Shown here piece by piece: positions 39,588-47,699 of a stretch of DNA of 52,035 nucleotides. The number at the start of each line of letters is the position of its first letter. Position 1 is the stretch's first letter. Under the pieces are notes generated by a model. It did not search any database. It was given only the letters and a program-made list of their open reading frames with translations, and was not told where the DNA came from. The position numbers and the translations under genes are program-made. This DNA is from Verrucomicrobiia bacterium (GTDB taxonomy: Bacteria; Verrucomicrobiota; Verrucomicrobiia; Limisphaerales; Pedosphaeraceae): NCBI GenBank assembly GCA_036268055.1, contig DATAUW010000022.1, positions 1 through 52,035 of the forward strand, read 5' to 3'.

Positions 39588-40733
39588 CTAAGCATCCTCC
39601 CTTTTCAACTTCCGGAACTGGCTTGGGGACATACCCAGCTCCTGGCGAAAAACCACACTCAAATAATCGGCCCTCCGAAGGCCGGAGCGCACCGCGACCT
39701 CTTTAAGCGGCAGAACAGTCGTTGCCAAAAGATCCTGCGCCGTCTCAAAGCGCACGCGGAAAATCTCCTCGTGAATCGGCAGGCCGACTACCTCGCGAAA
39801 GCGCTTTTCCAGGAAGCGGCGCGACACATGGACTTGCGCCACCACATCGTCAACATGAATGCCGCGCGTGGCGTGGCCTAATATAAAACGAAGCGCCTGG
39901 CTCACATGCCAGTCTTCCACAGCGGCAGCATCGGTGGACTGCCGGCATCGCACTGTCAACGGTTTGACCTGCCGGGTTATTTTGCCCGGATGCCCTCCTT
40001 GCATCAATTCATGCAATGTTTGCGCTGCCAGGTAGCCAATGCCCTCCGTATCAGGAGCGATGCTCGAGAGCTGCGGGCGGCACAGAGTGCAGATAATCTC
40101 ATCGTTATCCACCCCCAGCACTGCCACGGACGACGGCACTTCCAAGCCGGCTTGAGCGCATGCTTCCAGTACCGCGTGACCGCAAAGATCGTTGGCGGTG
40201 AACAAGCCGACTGGCTTGGGCAGCTTTTCCAGCCACGCGCGAAGCTGGTCCCGGCTCCGGGCTGATCCTGATAATTGGAACGTGGCGCAGACCATCCGCT
40301 CCGCTGCCAAAAGACCGGAGAAAAACTGCTGGCGCCAGCCGGACCATTCGAACTGTGGATTGCCGCAATAGGCGAAATGGCGGAAGCCGCGCTGGCGAAA
40401 GTGATTGACCGCCAATTCGCAGACCGTCTTATTGTCCGTATCCACGCGGTGCACACCAGCGGGCGAAGTGCGTCCGGCAACATTGACCAGAGGGATTTGC
40501 TTTTCTATCAGGCCGCGCGCGATGCGGGGCGTCTCAATGCGTGCGATGATGCCATCCCCCTTCCAACTTTTGATCCAGTCCGGCAGCGTTCGGATCGGCC
40601 CCGTCTCCTCAAAGTGCAACATCCACTGCGTTTTTTCCTGCACATATTCCGCAATCCCCCGCATCAGCCCGCGCCCATGCGCGCCGGACATTTCAACCAT
40701 TACGGCCACATTGGAACAAGTCGAGGTGCGCAT
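39588..40733 (-). CDS. XylR-type transcriptional regulator (LacI-like sensor plus AraC DNA-binding domain)
   Basis: A 381-residue regulator. The N-terminal type-1 periplasmic-binding-protein-like sugar sensor spans ~8-270 (NVAVMVEMSGAHGRGLMRGIAEYVQEK, VHRVDTDNKTVCELAVNHFRQRGFRHFAYCG, VAVLGVDNDEIICTLCRPQLSSI). The C-terminal AraC domain spans ~285-380 (ATRGIHVDDVVAQVHVSRRFLEKRF, AVRSGLRRADYLSVVFRQELGMSPSQFRKL). This order is that of XylR from Enterobacteria, which senses xylose; here the sugar is unknown. It is divergent from the SIS-HAD-PfkB genes and upstream of the DUF1080 operon, so it may control both. ATG 40733 is used because upstream residues are not protein-like. Confidence 0.9.
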   Translation of the reverse strand: MRTSTCSNVAVMVEMSGAHGRGLMRGIAEYVQEKTQWMLHFEETGPIRTLPDWIKSWKGDGIIARIETPRIARGLIEKQIPLVNVAGRTSPAGVHRVDTDNKTVCELAVNHFRQRGFRHFAYCGNPQFEWSGWRQQFFSGLLAAERMVCATFQLSGSARSRDQLRAWLEKLPKPVGLFTANDLCGHAVLEACAQAGLEVPSSVAVLGVDNDEIICTLCRPQLSSIAPDTEGIGYLAAQTLHELMQGGHPGKITRQVKPLTVRCRQSTDAAAVEDWHVSQALRFILGHATRGIHVDDVVAQVHVSRRFLEKRFREVVGLPIHEEIFRVRFETAQDLLATTVLPLKEVAVRSGLRRADYLSVVFRQELGMSPSQFRKLKREDA

Positions 40734-40990
40734 GTGAAAGTGACTCGTGACAAGTTTGCCGTCATAAGTCAAGCCGTTCAATGCGCCAATTCCTGGATGG
40801 AGACGGGTTCTCGCGGTTCGTGCGCAAAAACCCAATGTGCTGTGCGCCGAGCGTCAAGTCTTATGGGTTTAAATCGCGGGACGAAACACAGGAACCTGAT
40901 CGTAATATGGCGCTTGAAAATGTGCGCCTGCTTTTGCGCGGCGGCAGCGGCTCAAAGTTTTACAAACCGCGAAGTGTCCGAAATTAAATT

Positions 40991-41635
40991 ATGATTCAAG
41001 AGCCCGACCTCCAGGAGTGGATAGTTGAATACCTGACCCATCAAAGCAGTTTAATGCGGTCACTGCCGGTCGCAACCATCGCGCGCGTGGTCGAGTGCAT
41101 ACGTCAAGCCGGTTTGAAAGATAAAAACATCTTCGTCATCGGCAATGGCGGCAGCGCCGCGAGCGCCTCCCATTTCGCCACCGATCTCGGCAAGGGGGCT
41201 TCCGACCGCTGCCCATCACGATTTCGCGTGCTGTCGCTTGCGGACAATGTCCCCTGGCTTACTGCCTTGGGGAATGATTATTCATACGCTGACGTTTTCG
41301 TGCGGCAGTTGATTAATTTCGGACGGCCCGGAGATGTCCTTATTGCGGTCAGCGTCAGCGGTAATTCGCCAAACCTGGTCAAAGCCGTGCGATGGGCCAA
41401 TAAACACGGATTGGAAACTGTAGCTCTCGTGGGCGCCAAACGGGGTCTTCTTGCGTCCCTGGCCAAACAAACCATCGTGGTGAAGGACCACCACTACGGA
41501 CGGGTTGAGGATCTTCACATGACAATTCTTCACCTATTGTGTTACTCGGTCATGGAAGAAGCGTCTCCAGCTCGTAGACTCACTTCCAAAAAATCAGTTG
41601 CCCGTGGACGCATCAAGGAAGGAGCCGGCAAATGA
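40991..41635 (+). CDS. SIS-domain sugar isomerase, GmhA-like
   Basis: A 214-residue cytosolic protein of the phosphoheptose isomerase (GmhA)/SIS family. The phosphosugar-binding loops are VIGNGGSAASASHFATDLGKG at ~49-69 and VSVSGNSPNLVKAVRWA at ~118-134. A SLADNVPWLTALGNDYSYADVF segment and the helix EDLHMTILHLLCYSVME fit GmhA. GmhA converts sedoheptulose 7-phosphate to heptose phosphate. Here it precedes a HAD phosphatase and a PfkB kinase, so a parallel sugar pathway is possible. It is divergent from the XylR-type regulator across a 257-bp gap. Confidence 0.85.
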   Translation: MIQEPDLQEWIVEYLTHQSSLMRSLPVATIARVVECIRQAGLKDKNIFVIGNGGSAASASHFATDLGKGASDRCPSRFRVLSLADNVPWLTALGNDYSYADVFVRQLINFGRPGDVLIAVSVSGNSPNLVKAVRWANKHGLETVALVGAKRGLLASLAKQTIVVKDHHYGRVEDLHMTILHLLCYSVMEEASPARRLTSKKSVARGRIKEGAGK

Positions 41636-41749
41636 TTTTTTTCTTTGGATGTGCTTCAAAACCGCAAATTTCTCCCACTAAAAAACGATCGGTTTAAACG
41701 AATTAAAATCATGTTTCCGCTATACCTGGATTAGGAAAATCCCTTTCGC

Positions 41750-42595
41750 ATGCCACAAAAATTATTATTCAGCGGGTTGGTTGAATTTGCAGATAACTTC
41801 GCGCCACGGCCGGGCATCACTCATGTCTTGTTTGATTTTGACGGCACGTTGTCGCTCATTCGCCAGGGCTGGCCGGACGTGATGATTCCGTTGTTCGTCG
41901 AGATGATTCCACCGCGTGACGGCGAGACGGAGGCCGATCTGCGCAAGCTTGTGTTCGACGACATCATGCGCCTCAACGGCAAGCAAACGATCTATCAGAT
42001 GATCCAACTCGTGGAGCGCATTCGAGAACGCGGCGGTCAACCGCGCGAACCGCTGTGGTACAAACACGAATACTTGTACCGGCTTGATGCTCGCATTGGC
42101 TCGCGCCTCGAAGGATTGCGGACCGGTTTGATCTCCGCCGATGAACTGCTGGTTTGGGGCGCGCGCGCCTTGCTCGAGGATTTATCGCGGCGCGGGATGA
42201 AGCTCTATCTGGCCAGCGGCACCGACGAGATTTTTGTGAAGCAGGAGGCTGCGTTGTTGGATGTGGCGCGCTACTTTGGTCCGCACATTTACGGCGCACA
42301 AGATGACTATAAAACATTTTCCAAGAAAATGGTCATTGAACGAATTCTGTGTGAGAACCAGATCAAAGGCGCACACCTGCTGGCGTTTGGCGATGGCTAC
42401 GTCGAGATCGAGAACACGAAGGAAGCCGGCGGATTGGCGGTGGCGGTCGCCAGTGACGAAGCCAATAATGGCTCGGGCCGCATGGATGAGTGGAAGCGGC
42501 AACGATTAGCCGGCGTCGGCGCCGATGTGACGATTCCGGATTTCCGCGATGCCGGCGCGTTGCTGGCACGCATTCTCAACGAAGATTCAAAATGA
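41750..42595 (+). CDS. HAD-superfamily phosphatase
   Basis: A 281-residue haloacid dehalogenase-type hydrolase. Motif I is FDFDGTLS at ~28-35 with Asp29 as nucleophile and Asp31 as acid/base. Motif II is LASGT at ~150. Motif IV is AFGDGYVEIENTKEAGG at ~211-227. A helical cap lies between I and II, as in the phosphoglycolate phosphatase class. It probably dephosphorylates a sugar phosphate. Its TGA overlaps the ATG of the PfkB kinase (ATGA), so the two are translationally coupled. It follows the SIS gene by 114 nt. Confidence 0.85.
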   Translation: MPQKLLFSGLVEFADNFAPRPGITHVLFDFDGTLSLIRQGWPDVMIPLFVEMIPPRDGETEADLRKLVFDDIMRLNGKQTIYQMIQLVERIRERGGQPREPLWYKHEYLYRLDARIGSRLEGLRTGLISADELLVWGARALLEDLSRRGMKLYLASGTDEIFVKQEAALLDVARYFGPHIYGAQDDYKTFSKKMVIERILCENQIKGAHLLAFGDGYVEIENTKEAGGLAVAVASDEANNGSGRMDEWKRQRLAGVGADVTIPDFRDAGALLARILNEDSK

Positions 42596-43656
42596 ACCTG
42601 CCGCCGTTTGCCACGCCTATGAATCGGGACCGCTTCCAGCAATTGGCCCAAAAGTATCCGGCATTGCGTGTGGGTGTGGTTGGAGATTTTTGTCTCGATC
42701 GTTATCTGGAAATAGATCCCGCGCGAACCGAAACATCCATCGAGACAGGCTTGCCGGTCAACAACGTAATCAAAGTGCGCGCGCAACCCGGCGCGGCGGG
42801 CACCATTCTTAACAACCTGGTTGCTATTGGCGTAGGTGAAATTTATCCCATCGGTTTTTGCGGCGAAGATGGCGAAGGCTACGAATTACGGCGGGCGTTG
42901 GCCGCTCTCAGTGTCGTGCGTCTGGATGGTTTTCTCCAAACGAAGGATCGTTGCACGCCTGCTTATTGCAAGCCGCTGGTGATCGAGCCGGGAAAACCGC
43001 CGCGCGAACTCAATCGCCTCGATACCAAGAACTGGACGCCCACACCGGCAGCCATCCAAGAAACCATTGTAGCATCCTTGATGGGACTTGCGCCAAAACT
43101 TGACGCGATCATCGTGCTCGATCAGGTGGACGTGGCAGAAACTGGCGTCGTAACCCGGCGTCTGCTCCAAGCGATCGGGCAACTCGCGAAGGACCGGATG
43201 GAGCAGCTCATCATCGCGGACAGCCGGCGCGGCCTGAGAGACTGGCCCGCGACGACATTCAAGATGAACGCGGCAGAACTGGGAGCATTGAGCGGAGTGG
43301 CGGCCAACGCGGATCTGGATGAACTGAAGCAAAGCGCGAGCTTCCTGGCGCGGCAGCGTGATCGGTTAATGTTTGTGACGCTGGCCGAACGGGGCATGAT
43401 AGCCGCAATGCCAGATGGCCACGTGGAACACCTGCCTTCCCTGCCCTTGCGCGGACCCATTGACATCGTGGGCGCGGGAGATTCGGTGACAGCGAATTTG
43501 ACGGCAGCCCTTGCTGCCGGCGCCACCGCGCGAGAAGCAATCGAAGTTGCCAGCGTCGCTGCTTCGATCGCGATTCACCAACTCGGCACGGCAGGCGCGG
43601 CCTCGTGTGATGCCATCTCTGAATTACTGGCGGCCATGGAAACTAATGGAAAATAG
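42592..43656 (+). CDS. PfkB-family sugar kinase, RfaE/HldE-like without nucleotidyltransferase domain
   Basis: A 354-residue ribokinase-fold kinase. The start YPALRVGVVGDFCLDRYLEIDP, the substrate region VRAQPGAAGTILNNLVAIGV, a central TFKMNAAELGALSG segment and the signature PIDIVGAGDSVTANLTAALAAGA at ~288-310 identify PfkB; the catalytic base is Asp in GAGD. This resembles the kinase half of HldE, but the C-terminal nucleotidyltransferase half is missing. Together with the GmhA-like SIS and the HAD phosphatase this mirrors the enzyme set of ADP-heptose synthesis. A catabolic role in a sugar pathway is equally possible. ATG 42592 overlaps the HAD stop. Confidence 0.87.
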   Translation: MNLPPFATPMNRDRFQQLAQKYPALRVGVVGDFCLDRYLEIDPARTETSIETGLPVNNVIKVRAQPGAAGTILNNLVAIGVGEIYPIGFCGEDGEGYELRRALAALSVVRLDGFLQTKDRCTPAYCKPLVIEPGKPPRELNRLDTKNWTPTPAAIQETIVASLMGLAPKLDAIIVLDQVDVAETGVVTRRLLQAIGQLAKDRMEQLIIADSRRGLRDWPATTFKMNAAELGALSGVAANADLDELKQSASFLARQRDRLMFVTLAERGMIAAMPDGHVEHLPSLPLRGPIDIVGAGDSVTANLTAALAAGATAREAIEVASVAASIAIHQLGTAGAASCDAISELLAAMETNGK

Positions 43657-43765
43657 ACGGCATAAAAATGTCTGGAATACCATTCCAATTTGCGGACACT
43701 ATTGAAATCCTGGAAACATCCTTCAGCTTTATATTAGGCGGAAGCTTTTGAAAAAATCCAAAATT

Positions 43766-44581
43766 ATGCGCATCAAATTATTGACCCTCACCACTCTGGC
43801 CGCGATTGCTTCGGCCAGCTTTGTTTATCAAACCGCTGCCGCCGACCGGCCCGGCTACACCGATACTCCAATGCTCCCGGCAGGCAAATGGCACGTGCAT
43901 GATCCGAACCGGCCGGTGCCACCCATAGTCGCGCCCGGCAAAACATTCAGCGACGGCGCGCCACCACCGTCCGATGCTGTCATTCTTTTTAACGGCCAGG
44001 ACCTTTCCAAATGGCAGGGAACCAAAGGCCCCGCGCCCTGGAAAGTTCAGGATGGTTATATGGAGGTCGTGCCCCATTCGGGAAGTATCCGGTCACGGGA
44101 CAAGTTCGGCAGTTTCCAGATGCATTTGGAATTTGCGGAGCCAACTCATCTTCGTGGCACCAGCCAGGAGCGCGGCAACAGTGGAGTGATTATTTTCGGA
44201 CTATACGAAGTTCAGGTGCTCGATAACTTCAATAATCCGACCTATCCGGACGGCCAGTGTGGCGGACTTTACGGACAGTCTCCACCATTGGTGAACGCTT
44301 GCCGGCCCCCGGGCGAATGGCAAACTTACGACATCCTATTCGAGTCGCCGCGATGGGATGCGGATAACCATCTGACCCGCCCGGCCAGCGTCACCGTAAT
44401 CCAAAACGGTTTGGTGTTGCACCATAAGCAAGCGTTGCTGGGACCCACCGCTCATCGCGCGTACGGCGACTATAAACGCAATACCGGCTCAGAAGGAGCA
44501 ATCGAGTTGCAGGAGCATGAAAATCCTGTGCGCTTTCGTAATATCTGGATTCGCAATATTCCAGATGAAGAAAAACCGTAA
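43766..44581 (+). CDS. Exported DUF1080 protein (3-keto-disaccharide hydrolase-like)
   Basis: A 271-residue secreted protein with the signal peptide MRIKLLTLTTLAAIASASFVYQTAAA. The linker (KWHVHDPNRPVPPIVAPG) precedes the DUF1080 domain: AVILFNGQDLSKWQG at ~74, FGSFQMHLEFAEP, GNSGVIIFGLYEVQVLDNF, PGEWQTYDILFESP and PVRFRNIWIRNI. It shares the HDPxRPxPxxxxPG linker with the DUF1080 protein at 37100. It closes the plus-strand SIS-HAD-PfkB run (gap 109 nt). A TTG at 43748 is an alternative start, preceded by GGCGGAAG. Confidence 0.88.
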   Translation: MRIKLLTLTTLAAIASASFVYQTAAADRPGYTDTPMLPAGKWHVHDPNRPVPPIVAPGKTFSDGAPPPSDAVILFNGQDLSKWQGTKGPAPWKVQDGYMEVVPHSGSIRSRDKFGSFQMHLEFAEPTHLRGTSQERGNSGVIIFGLYEVQVLDNFNNPTYPDGQCGGLYGQSPPLVNACRPPGEWQTYDILFESPRWDADNHLTRPASVTVIQNGLVLHHKQALLGPTAHRAYGDYKRNTGSEGAIELQEHENPVRFRNIWIRNIPDEEKP

Positions 44582-44635
44582 GTCTCATCCTGTCATGGAA
44601 GCGCCATTTGACGCAAATCGATCCAATTCTCGGTA

Positions 44636-44948
44636 GTGTATCAGTTTGAATGGCGGAAGCTCGTTCCCGATCAAAGTCGCTTTGTCAACGGCGGAGAAAC
44701 CACAGGCAAGGTTCTCAACTTGGCGGCGAGGCATGAGGATGGTCGCTGGGTTTTGTTTTACCTGGCAAAGCGGAAAAAAATTACAGTGCGTCTTAACAAA
44801 TTGGGCGCGCCCATACACTGAATGCCTGCTGGATTGATCCCAGGGACGGCAACAAAGTGACAGTGGGAAGCATGCTGTCCGAGGGCGAAAAACCATTCTC
44901 CCGGAAAAGTGGGAAGATGCAATCCTGCTTCTGGAATCGGAGCCTTGA
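44636..44948 (+). pseudogene. Decayed C-terminal tail of a glycoside hydrolase (collagen-binding-like domain)
   Basis: Three successive frames encode parts of one domain. The first is LNLAARHEDGRWVLFYLAKRKKITVRLNKLG (frame of 44636), the second CWIDPRDGNKVTVGSMLSEGEKPF (from ~44824), and the third PEKWEDAILLLESEP with a stop at 44946. The pattern DGRWVLFYL...ITVRL...WIDPRDG...W.DAILLLE matches the beta-sandwich tail that follows DUF4038/DUF5060-type glycoside hydrolases. Two frameshifts and the lack of the catalytic part show that it is dead. The remainder to 45276 holds no gene I can support. Confidence 0.65.
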
Positions 44949-45276
44949 ACGTGAGTTGGGATTGGGAACGGCTATGTGCCTTCAGTTGGGACCGTCCAAC
45001 CTGGGTTATCAATCCCGCTTAAAAGCGGTTTCTATCAGCCGGTAATTTCCCTTCACGGCGATATTCCGCGAAGATTGGCCCACCAGAATTTTGAAGCCGC
45101 CCATACAGCGAGTTCTCCTCAGACTCGCGAAGCGATTTGCAGCGTGGCAGCGGATCTTAAGCAAGAGCATTCATCGCCATTTTAATTACACCTGTCCGTT
45201 ATGCTCAATCATTCACGCACTTACTCAATAAGGTATCTCGTGTTCACTTGACCGCGCTGAAAATAACCCAGGTCCG

Positions 45277-47583
45277 CTATAGCTGCTGGCTATCCAGCTT
45301 AAACACGCAGGGCGGCTGGCTCTGACCATCTGCGGGCGGTTGCAGACGCTTCGGAAGATTAATGACCGTGCCTTTGGCAGGGTCGTCATGCCAATTCAAA
45401 TTTTCACTGTCTCCCAGCATTCTGACGGTTGCTCCCGGTTGGAGTTTGACGGACTGAAGCGCCAGTTCATCACCGGGCCATTGCAAGGCGATGGCGTAGA
45501 TAACCGAGCCGGAATCGGCATGTGTGAAGCGAATATTACCGCCTTCTTTCCAGTCGGAACCAGATCGGGGATGGGTGTTGAAGATGGCTTCTCCGTTGGT
45601 CTTCAGCCATGTGCCGGCGTATTGGAGAGCGGCAATGGCCTTGGGATGAAAAAGGCCGGTGGCATCTGGCCCGATACCCACCATGAAACTGCCACCCTTG
45701 GCCACGGTATCAACCAGATTGGTCACGATCCAAACCCCATCCTTGTATTTGCTCGCGTCGGGTTCATAACTCCAGATGCCATCTCCTTTTACCAAAGGAT
45801 AAATCACCATCCATGGCATGTCGGTGTTCGCAGCCGCTCCGGGAACGAAACCTTCAGGCGTATAGTAGTCGCCATAATTGCCGATGCCGCGCGCGCGAAA
45901 CATGGTATCAGGCTGGATGCGCCGGACGATTTTCATGGTTTCCCGCAAATCCAGCCACGCGCTTTTGTCGAACCACATGTCCAGGCATACCAGATCTATC
46001 TTGCCATATTGAGTAAGCAACTCCGTCAACTGCTGGCGATGGCGTTGGACAAAATGGTTCCATTGGTCGGGGTGCTCGATCTTATCAACTTTCCCAGGGA
46101 AAGGATGCTGGTTAAAAGGTCGGAAGTCGGCGTCGTACCAATCAGGATGGGAAAAATAGAGATCAATTTTGATGCCGTGGCTATGGGCCGAATCGGTTAT
46201 TTCCTTGACGATGTCGCGGTGAAAGGGCGTGTCCATGATGCTGTAGGCAAAATCGCAGTCCTCGATTTTCGGCCCGCCGGGGGCGGTCCAGTTGACGCGG
46301 CGAACCACGCGCGTATGGGTATCAAACATGGAAAATCCGTCATGGTGTTTGGTGGTGAAGGCCACCACCTTGACGCCATTGGATTTGAAAAAATCCATCC
46401 AGGCATCGGCGTTAAAGTTGGTGGGATTGAAGGTTTTGTAAAAATCCTGATAGGCCTGGCGTCCCTGGTTGTCCAAGGCAGGATGGCCGTTGTCCGCCCG
46501 GACAAAAGGCCAGGAGGCGTTTTCGCCATAACCCAAATTGGCATAGACGCCCCAATGAATGCGCACACCATATTTCATTTCCCGGAAAGCGGCGCGGGCC
46601 GCATCGGAAGCCTGGCTATAGTCCGGATTAGGCGTGTCTTCGACATACGATTTGACCTGTTTGTAGTGTGAATCAGTGACCGGCAATTTTACATAGTTGC
46701 GGAATGTGCGCGGGGCGTTGGTATCCCCGGCGAATCGGAATGGCTTGCCGCCGATAATCTGGTCGCTGGTGATGGTGGGACACCAATATTTTTCAATGTG
46801 CCAGGCCATCAAGTCCGTGCCGGTGAAGTGATCCACATAAGGTTTCATTTGCGGGTTATACATGGTGTCCGTCAAATCACGCACCAGCACGACATTCTGA
46901 TGTTGATACACCATCTGGCGGATGGCGAAAGGGCGATTGACGATGCACATGTTTTCATGAACGCCCATGACAATGACGTTGGTGATGCCGCGCTGACGCA
47001 TGAGATAGAAGGCTTCCGTGCTGTCGGTTATCGCATCGCCTTCCTTGATCTGGAGAGTGTCAATTTCGTGAGTCCAAGGCGTGCCTTGCGGGCTTCCGTC
47101 CGTACAGCCCCCGTCTGAATCATCAATCGGCAAAGGAGCTTCCAGGGCGAGATTGACCGGGCAACTGTTTCGCAGCGGCGGCATGGTTTCAAAATGCGGA
47201 GCCGCCTGCGCAAGTTTGCGTCCCGGCGTCCCTTGGTAATATTTCATTGTGTCGCTGGGACAGTGGATGATCAAGACACCGCGCCGGCGCAATTCCGTGA
47301 TCAAGTCATTCATGCGCGGCGCCATTTCCGCCACGCGGGCTGTCGCATCGGCGCACCAGTGCTGGTTCCACATGTCGCAAATGACCACAGCCGTGTGTGA
47401 AGGGTCCCAACTGGCGTGCGTGTTTTTCTCCTCCCATTGATCCACGCCGGTGTCCTTTTTTTGCAACCGGCGCATATTCAGCTCAAGTGGCGAAGACGGC
47501 GGCGGTTGAGCAACGCCAAGAGATGGGATGATCATTGCCATGCACAAAACGATGAGCGGGCAAATGTTTTGAACTATTTTCAT
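45277..47583 (-). CDS. Secreted fusion of cysteine hydrolase (isochorismatase-like) and GH29 alpha-L-fucosidase
   Basis: A 768-residue secreted protein. The signal peptide (NICPLIVLCMAMIIPSLGVAQ) precedes an isochorismatase/nicotinamidase-like domain at ~55-265. That domain has the catalytic Asp in VVICDMWNQHWC at ~70 and the catalytic Cys in IVMGVHENMCIVNRPFAIRQM at ~209. From ~330 a GH29-like barrel follows: MKYGVRIHWGVYANLG, VAFTTKHHDGFSMFDTHT, KIDLYFSHPDWYD and the putative nucleophile region IDLVCLDMWFDKSAW at ~537. A C-terminal beta-sandwich with VIYAIALQWPG ends it. It would remove terminal fucose from glycans; the role of the amidase-like half is unknown. ATG 47583 starts the signal peptide. 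Confidence 0.85.
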   Translation of the reverse strand: MKIVQNICPLIVLCMAMIIPSLGVAQPPPSSPLELNMRRLQKKDTGVDQWEEKNTHASWDPSHTAVVICDMWNQHWCADATARVAEMAPRMNDLITELRRRGVLIIHCPSDTMKYYQGTPGRKLAQAAPHFETMPPLRNSCPVNLALEAPLPIDDSDGGCTDGSPQGTPWTHEIDTLQIKEGDAITDSTEAFYLMRQRGITNVIVMGVHENMCIVNRPFAIRQMVYQHQNVVLVRDLTDTMYNPQMKPYVDHFTGTDLMAWHIEKYWCPTITSDQIIGGKPFRFAGDTNAPRTFRNYVKLPVTDSHYKQVKSYVEDTPNPDYSQASDAARAAFREMKYGVRIHWGVYANLGYGENASWPFVRADNGHPALDNQGRQAYQDFYKTFNPTNFNADAWMDFFKSNGVKVVAFTTKHHDGFSMFDTHTRVVRRVNWTAPGGPKIEDCDFAYSIMDTPFHRDIVKEITDSAHSHGIKIDLYFSHPDWYDADFRPFNQHPFPGKVDKIEHPDQWNHFVQRHRQQLTELLTQYGKIDLVCLDMWFDKSAWLDLRETMKIVRRIQPDTMFRARGIGNYGDYYTPEGFVPGAAANTDMPWMVIYPLVKGDGIWSYEPDASKYKDGVWIVTNLVDTVAKGGSFMVGIGPDATGLFHPKAIAALQYAGTWLKTNGEAIFNTHPRSGSDWKEGGNIRFTHADSGSVIYAIALQWPGDELALQSVKLQPGATVRMLGDSENLNWHDDPAKGTVINLPKRLQPPADGQSQPPCVFKLDSQQL

Positions 47584-47636
47584 ATCATTAAACTTCAATA
47601 CTGGTGACGCTGGGATCCAATTAGGAATAGCTCCCA

Positions 47637-47678
47637 CAAAAAGAACTGGAAAATGCTAAAATCCAGCATTCTCCAGTT
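47637..47678 (-). terminator. Rho-independent terminator after the giant FN3 gene
   Basis: On the minus strand a 14-bp stem AACTGGAGAATGCT/AGCATTTTCCAGTT (one mismatch, 7-nt loop) is followed by CTTTTTG, ~20 nt after the stop at 47700. Confidence 0.7.
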
Positions 47679-47699
47679 TGATTGACGGAATTGAGTTGG

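Noticed and set aside
45340-46671. 443-codon plus-strand frame antisense to the fucosidase fusion
   Set aside because: The opposite strand has complete catalytic motifs and a signal peptide. This frame has none.
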